From positions 1 to 64,000 of the forward strand of contig CAJTVA010000002.1 of the NCBI GenBank assembly GCA_910579585.1: 64,000 nucleotides of DNA, in the 5' to 3' direction. Under the pieces are notes generated by a model. The model worked only from the letters and a program-made list of their open reading frames with translations, ran no database searches and was not told the origin of the DNA. A program made the translations under genes and the position numbers. Source of the DNA: an uncultured Christensenella sp. (GTDB lineage: Bacteria; Bacillota; Clostridia; Christensenellales; Borkfalkiaceae). Shown piece by piece: positions 59,804 to 64,000 of the stretch; positions within the stretch are counted from its first letter, which is position 1, and every line of letters starts with the position of its first letter.

Positions 59804-59841
59804 TGAAAACGTTTGCAAAATCAGCTCGGCAATGGTAAAAT
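59804..59841 (+). promoter_or_regulatory. Promoter overlapped by a cre-like (CcpA/LacI-type) operator
   Basis: TTGCAA (59813-59818), 17-base spacer, TAAAAT (59836-59841). TGAAAACGTTTGCA (59804-59817) matches the catabolite-responsive element pattern TGNAANCGNTNNCA fully and covers most of the -35. Repression of the next gene by a CcpA-like protein is inferred. Confidence 0.65.
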
Positions 59842-59883
59842 AATTCTAACAAATACGTATAATTTTTTATGGAGGTATTTACG

Positions 59884-61248
59884 ATGAGTAAATTACTAAA
59901 AAGCATTTTAGTAGCAAGCTTGGTTGCGTGTATGACTGTTTGTCTCGGTCTTTTCGCGGCGGCTTGCAACAACACCCCTGAAGACACCGATAAATATTTT
60001 ACGGTAACAGTCGTTCTACCCGACGGCAATAAAACGCCCGTAAAAGACGCGGAAGTCGCGATTTGCACTATGAACGGTTCCATTCTTACCTGCCTTGACG
60101 GAGTCAAGACCGATGAAAACGGCGTTGCAAAGTCCAACATCACCTCCCCCGTTGACTATTCGGACACGACAAAGTTCCTTGTTAAAATTCACGACTTGCC
60201 CGACGGTTATATATACGCCGACGAGGACGGTAACGCATACGGTAGCGACGAGGGCGTTATTGTTGATACTGCGGTAAGCGGCTTCTCTGTAACGATTACT
60301 CTCACCGAAAAACCCACTACACCCCCTGCTACGCTTTCGCTTGACACTCCTGTTGCTGTTGCAACGGCTGGCGGCGCACAGTTCACGGCTAGCAAAGCAG
60401 GCACCTATCTTTTCACCGTTTCTAACTTCGAAGAAAGCTGGACGCTCGGCGAAAATACACAAAGCGAAAATCTTGCAGAGTTGGAAATGACTGCTAACCA
60501 GGTAGTTGAAATTTCTGTTGACGCAGATTGCAAAATAATGGTTAACGATTTAGCTACGCTTAATACTATGGACGCGCCCGACACTGCAACGCTTAGCACC
60601 CCCGTAAATTTCAGCGTAATGCTTATTTCAACTTTCAGCAGAACGCAACGTGATTACGTTACGACCTGGGGTCTTTACGACGGAAGCTATCACCTGAACT
60701 TTACTTCAAATGAAGCAGGCAACTATAAGGTATCTTTCACTTCTTCTTTCGCTAACGACGACGTTGCGGTTAATGTAACGCCGCTTAACAGTTACACATA
60801 TCCCTCTACGCTTGATAACAACGTTTTCGGCGACATAGTTGCAAATGAAGATTATCAGGTAGAACTTAGCGCCAGTGACACTGATTACAGCAGTTTGACC
60901 CCCGGCGACGTTATTAACTACACCGTTACCATCGAACACATTGAAGACGGCGATATCGGCGGCGATACGGAAGGCGTTAACATTGCTTTGACTTTGGGCA
61001 ATAACAATGTTCCTGCTTTGATGTTCGATTCACCCGCTACCTGCACTTTCAACGGCACGGCAAACGCAACCTATACTGTAACGGTTACGTTAAATGCAGG
61101 CGATTGGAGTGTTAACAAAAACACCATAATGACACAATCCACAACCGTTACTGCTGACGAAAACGGACTTGTTTCTTTTGAACTCGGTTATACCGGTTGG
61201 GATGAGGATTCCGGTGCATTCACTTTGACGCTTACAGCAACTAACTAA
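59884..61248 (+). CDS. Surface lipoprotein with an Ig-like domain
   Basis: A 454-residue lipoprotein (lipobox FAAAC, Cys 28). A SpaA-like domain at about 38-140 (VVLPDGNKTPVKDAEVAI; TDENGVA) is followed by all-beta sequence with no Cys pairs and no known motif. It lacks the shared C-terminal module of its two neighbours. ATG 59884 is chosen over 59869, because the latter would place the GGAGG ribosome site inside the gene. It has its own promoter and operator. Confidence 0.75.
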   Translation: MSKLLKSILVASLVACMTVCLGLFAAACNNTPEDTDKYFTVTVVLPDGNKTPVKDAEVAICTMNGSILTCLDGVKTDENGVAKSNITSPVDYSDTTKFLVKIHDLPDGYIYADEDGNAYGSDEGVIVDTAVSGFSVTITLTEKPTTPPATLSLDTPVAVATAGGAQFTASKAGTYLFTVSNFEESWTLGENTQSENLAELEMTANQVVEISVDADCKIMVNDLATLNTMDAPDTATLSTPVNFSVMLISTFSRTQRDYVTTWGLYDGSYHLNFTSNEAGNYKVSFTSSFANDDVAVNVTPLNSYTYPSTLDNNVFGDIVANEDYQVELSASDTDYSSLTPGDVINYTVTIEHIEDGDIGGDTEGVNIALTLGNNNVPALMFDSPATCTFNGTANATYTVTVTLNAGDWSVNKNTIMTQSTTVTADENGLVSFELGYTGWDEDSGAFTLTLTATN

Positions 61249-61260
61249 TATTTATAAAAT

Positions 61261-61292
61261 AAAACAGCCTTGGCGGTTGCCAAGGCTGTTTT
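61261..61292. terminator. Bidirectional terminator
   Basis: Perfect 14-base stem AAAACAGCCTTGGC / GCCAAGGCTGTTTT with loop GGTT between convergent genes. Confidence 0.93.
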
Positions 61293-61307
61293 ATTTTGTA
61301 GTTTTGT

Positions 61308-61940
61308 TTATTTGTTCATTGCCGCCAGAACAGCTTCTTCCAGCTCGTCGGCGGGCATTCCGCCTATGCGGACTTTCGAAATTCTGAATTTGCCGTCAAG
61401 TATTACAGTTATGGGGTAAGGGTTGCTTATGGGGCCGCCTAAGCCATGATACAGGGAAACCGTTCCTAATTCGAACACTTTGTCGTCCTGCGCGAATATC
61501 GCTTTGTAGTCCGTCCAGCCCATATCTTCAATCTTTTTGATTACTTCGCCCTCGGCGGGGTCGACCCTGTGAATTATCAAGACGTCAATGTCGTCGGGGT
61601 ATTTTTCCTGCAAGGCGTTGAAGTGGGGAATTTCCGCTACGCAAGGTCCGCAAGTAGTGTACCAGAAGTTCAGCACTATTACTTTGCCCGCGCTATCGTG
61701 CAGCGTGTATGTTTCCTCTTCGTTATTATAGGTCGATATCGTGAAGTTTGGGCATGTATCGCCCTCGGCATAAACAACGTATTCGGGTTCTTTGGCGATG
61801 AAGTTGAAGTACACAAGCGCAAACACAAGAACTACCGTTGCAAGCAACCACGCGGTTACTTCCAGCCATTTATTGCGCCGTTTTATTCTTTCAGCTGAAG
61901 TCACCGTCGGCTTTTCGTTTTTAATCGGTTGTTTCTTCAT
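61308..61940 (-). CDS. Membrane-anchored TlpA-like thioredoxin
   Basis: A 210-residue protein: basic cytoplasmic start, one TM helix (about 27-46), then an extracytoplasmic thioredoxin fold with CGPC (97-100) in NFWYTTCGPCVAEIP and a cis-Pro in NPYPITVILDG. It is likely a reductant or oxidant of exported thiols. ATG overlaps the end of the polyferredoxin gene by 20 bases, so it is the third gene of one operon. Confidence 0.9.
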   Translation of the reverse strand: MKKQPIKNEKPTVTSAERIKRRNKWLEVTAWLLATVVLVFALVYFNFIAKEPEYVVYAEGDTCPNFTISTYNNEEETYTLHDSAGKVIVLNFWYTTCGPCVAEIPHFNALQEKYPDDIDVLIIHRVDPAEGEVIKKIEDMGWTDYKAIFAQDDKVFELGTVSLYHGLGGPISNPYPITVILDGKFRISKVRIGGMPADELEEAVLAAMNK

Positions 61941-62943
61941 TTACAACCTCCTTCCCATCCGCTTTGCCGTCGGTAACGGAAGCCGTCCCCGTCTGCAATA
62001 TGGCAGTTAAAGAGGGTGCTTCCTCTCTCTTATCTTCTACTGCGTTTGAGTGCAGGAAGATTTTCGAACCTTTCCAAGTGAGTGCCTGCGTGGGGCAGAC
62101 GGAAATACATTCTCCGCACTCGATACATTCGTGGTCGCCGACGTGTTTTACGTCCATTTTACAGTGGTCTATGCAAAGTCCGCAATCGGTGCACTTCTCT
62201 TTATCGAGTTTTACGCCGAGGAAAGCAAACTTGTTGAAGAAACCGTATATCGCGCCGAGCGGACACAAAAATCTGCAAAAGAAGCGGTAACAGAATACAC
62301 AAAGGACGATTATTGCCACAAGCAGGGCGAACTTCCAAGTGAAAAGACCGCTGAGCATCTCGAAGTAATTCGCGTTTTCGGGGTTTGCAAGAAGCCCTAC
62401 GCCGCCGCCGAACGTGCCCGCCGGGCAGATATATTTACAGAACGCCGGGGTTGCGCTACCCGTTACCGCGGAGATGACGATTGTCAGAATTACCACCAGC
62501 ACTATCAAAACTACGTATTTGAAGTACGACAGCACGCGCGTTACGCGGTTCTTTTTTATCTTGGGGGTTTTTATTTTATAGAGTAGTTCCTGACCAAGAC
62601 CGACAGGGCACAAAAAACCGCATATCGTTCTGCCCAAAATCAAGCCGAACAGCGCCAATATACCTATTATATAATAGGGCGCCGTATTACCGGAGTCCGC
62701 AAGGGCGTTCTGCAACGCGCCCAAGGGACAGGCGCCGACTGCGCCCGGGCAGGAATAGCAATTGAGCCCGGGCACGCAAGCGTACTTTGATTTGCCGATA
62801 TATATATTGCCCGAAATAAAGCCCTTTATATTCGCGTTACACAAAAGCGCGGCATAGACCTGTATAAGTCTGCGTTTAGAGGGCTTGTGGCGAACGAACC
62901 AATCTTTAATTTTTCCGAAAAAGTTTTTGAATTTTACTTTCAT
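61921..62943 (-). CDS. NapH-like membrane polyferredoxin (4Fe-4S)
   Basis: About 340 residues. The N-terminal part has a Cys-rich loop (CVPGLNCYSCPGAVGACPLG) and TM helices with CP elements (GRTICGFLCPVGLGQELLY; CRFLCPLGAIYG), as in NapH/NosR/CcoG-type proteins. A C-terminal two-cluster ferredoxin (CTDCGLCIDHC; CIECGECISVC) follows. It should pass electrons across or along the membrane. ATG 62943 is chosen over a TTG at 62952. One base separates it from the upstream stop. Confidence 0.88.
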   Translation of the reverse strand: MKVKFKNFFGKIKDWFVRHKPSKRRLIQVYAALLCNANIKGFISGNIYIGKSKYACVPGLNCYSCPGAVGACPLGALQNALADSGNTAPYYIIGILALFGLILGRTICGFLCPVGLGQELLYKIKTPKIKKNRVTRVLSYFKYVVLIVLVVILTIVISAVTGSATPAFCKYICPAGTFGGGVGLLANPENANYFEMLSGLFTWKFALLVAIIVLCVFCYRFFCRFLCPLGAIYGFFNKFAFLGVKLDKEKCTDCGLCIDHCKMDVKHVGDHECIECGECISVCPTQALTWKGSKIFLHSNAVEDKREEAPSLTAILQTGTASVTDGKADGKEVVNEETTD

Positions 62944-62944
62944 A

Positions 62945-63766
62945 TCAGCCAAGTCCTATACACTCGGTACAGATGTTGATTGCTTTTATAAACACGTCGC
63001 GGGCGCCCTCGGTACAGAATATACCGACGAGGACAAGTGCGACTGCAACCGCGCCGACCGCGATACGCACGCCGAGTTTAAAGTATTTGTTGCCGAAAAA
63101 GGCTTGTATTTTGAGCAGGACCGCGTTCTTCTGCGTGTTTGCCACGATTACGGGGTTGCCCTTATTCGAGGCAATAAGGTGTTTTAAGGCGGTTATTTCA
63201 CGGTCTATGCTGTGCTGTTCGAAAGAAGCCATAAATATGCACGTGCCGAATATTACAAGCACCCAAGGCCCGACGTTTAACAGCATATAAAGCATAGACA
63301 TATTTTTGTCGGGCGAGGTGAAATTATCGGACCTGAAAAGATAAACCGCGCTTACGATTACGCCGATAAAGCAAATTGCGGCGCACATAGTATAAATGAT
63401 AAGGCGACTCAACTTTTCTTCGCGGACCTTTTTCAAATCGGCTTCGTATTCCTCTCCGCTACCCTCGGGTATACGAGATGAAAGCCGATGCAAAGTTTCC
63501 CTGCCGCGGTAGGTTTTTACCTGCTTTTCATTATAGGGAAAGATAAGCGAAAGCACGAAGCCGGCAACAATTGCCGCTATCCAGACGTACAAAACTATCG
63601 ATACGGGGAAAAGGTGTTCGGCAACGATTTCACGGCTGTATGCGCCCTGAACCCAATCGCCGTCGGCAAGTATAGTGACTGCCTGTGCAATAAACAGCGC
63701 GCCCAAAACCGCTGTTAAAACGCTTAAAAAAATTCCGTAATAAAAGCGGATACGTTTTGCGACCAT
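62945..63766 (-). CDS. Membrane protein with a CD1871A-like CxxC tail
   Basis: A 273-residue protein with about five TM helices (near 8-30, 52-74, 120-142, 158-180, 233-255) and charged loops. It ends GARDVFIKAINICTECIGLG: this tail resembles the short CD1871A CXXC-motif proteins of clostridia. No function is known. The pairing with a polyferredoxin and TlpA suggests a membrane redox role for the CTEC pair. ATG 63766 has GGAGG at good distance; ATG 63772 is too close. Confidence 0.75.
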   Translation of the reverse strand: MVAKRIRFYYGIFLSVLTAVLGALFIAQAVTILADGDWVQGAYSREIVAEHLFPVSIVLYVWIAAIVAGFVLSLIFPYNEKQVKTYRGRETLHRLSSRIPEGSGEEYEADLKKVREEKLSRLIIYTMCAAICFIGVIVSAVYLFRSDNFTSPDKNMSMLYMLLNVGPWVLVIFGTCIFMASFEQHSIDREITALKHLIASNKGNPVIVANTQKNAVLLKIQAFFGNKYFKLGVRIAVGAVAVALVLVGIFCTEGARDVFIKAINICTECIGLG

Positions 63767-63799
63767 TGCCATACCTCCTTATTTTTATTCATCACTTAT

Positions 63800-63828
63800 A
63801 TTATAATTGTATTTATATGCATAGTCAA
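63800..63828 (-). promoter_or_regulatory. Promoter of the membrane redox operon
   Basis: Minus-strand TTGACT (63828-63823), 17-base spacer, TATAAT (63805-63800). Confidence 0.85.
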
Positions 63829-63843
63829 GCAATTCGAAAAGGT

Positions 63844-63871
63844 AAAAAAAGGTGCCCCTTTCAGGGCACCT
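63844..63871 (-). terminator. Terminator of the right-edge gene
   Basis: GGTGCCC / GGGCACC stem (63851-63870), loop of 6, then seven U on the minus strand. Confidence 0.92.
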
Positions 63872-63885
63872 CGGAAATTTTTTCA

Positions 63886-64000
63886 TTACAAATCTTTGAA
63901 CGGGTCTTCAACGGACGGGTTTGAGTCTGCGGGGGAAGCTTCGCTTACAGGCGCGACGGGTTCGGGCTTGTATTCGACAAGCTCGCGAAGCCTTTCGGAA
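63886..64000 (-). CDS. C-terminal end of an unidentified protein (partial)
   Basis: An open frame enters from the right edge and ends at TAA (63888-63886). The visible 37 residues are a charged helix (SERLRELVEYKPE) followed by a Pro/Ser/Glu/Ala-rich tail ending SVEDPFKDL. The style matches the acidic low-complexity tails of RibF and MscL here. A terminator follows 15 bases downstream. Too little is present to name it. Confidence 0.75.
   Translation of the reverse strand, partial: SERLRELVEYKPEPVAPVSEASPADSNPSVEDPFKDL

Noticed and set aside
1..64000. CRISPR arrays, prophage, conjugative or restriction modules
   Set aside because: No regularly spaced direct repeats, integrases, structural phage genes or methyltransferases were found.

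Overview
The window is a compact, mostly minus-strand stretch of a chromosome from a low-to-moderate-GC Bacillota, most likely class Clostridia. Supporting signs are the rimP-nusA-ylxR-L7Ae-infB-rbfA-nrnA-truB-ribF order, a class of fused PurL usual in clostridia, NrdR, LspA with many lipobox proteins (monoderm envelope), an intact sporulation sigma factor of the SigK type, a TM1266-type hydrogenase regulator, an EFR1 flavodoxin-ferredoxin and a CD1871A-type CxxC tail. An uncultured Christensenellales-like lineage is possible, but that is only inference. Base composition and gene style look uniform; I see no phage, transposon, CRISPR array or rRNA.

Layout. 1-1053: a membrane protein and a trypsin-like protease on the minus strand, both apparently interrupted by single-base changes in runs of five A. 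1181-4060: plus-strand FUSC-type membrane protein, tRNA-Gly(CCC), and a ferritin-like diiron protein. 4064-15982: the nus/inf translation operon, continuing through ribF, an endonuclease-IV-like protein, an aminopeptidase, EF-P and Dtd. 16049-19123: a PolC-like protein lacking the polymerase, ispG and nrdR. 19142-31845: a complete de novo purine set (purE C F' F M N H D L) including a PurF paralogue without its catalytic cysteine. 31896-36798: small membrane proteins, MscL, and an ABC importer preceded by a hydrogenase-type regulator and a striking structured leader. 36832-45660: plsY, der, rluD, lspA, a MazF-like toxin, a cation/Ca2+ exchanger behind a yybP-ykoY (Mn2+) riboswitch, nnr, birA, recX. 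45740-50533: a PP-loop ATPase plus EFR1 redox pair, an IMPACT protein, tyrS and sigK. 50663-54356: a heterodimeric ABC exporter. 54560-63828: three large secreted lipoproteins, facing an operon for a membrane protein with a CxxC tail, a NapH-like polyferredoxin and a membrane-anchored TlpA thioredoxin. A partial gene lies at the right edge.

Main points of interest: a candidate H-type pseudoknot leader that competes with a terminator/Shine-Dalgarno hairpin (35660-35753); a PolC locus reduced to its N-terminal, OB and exonuclease parts; at least five genes whose consensus promoters end 6-10 bases before ATG, implying leaderless mRNAs; a three-copy dispersed 3'-flanking repeat; a PP-loop/EFR1 operon of unknown chemistry; and an extracytoplasmic thiol/electron-transfer neighbourhood with lipoproteins sharing an unnamed module.

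All functional names come from reading motifs and gene order; no database search was run.
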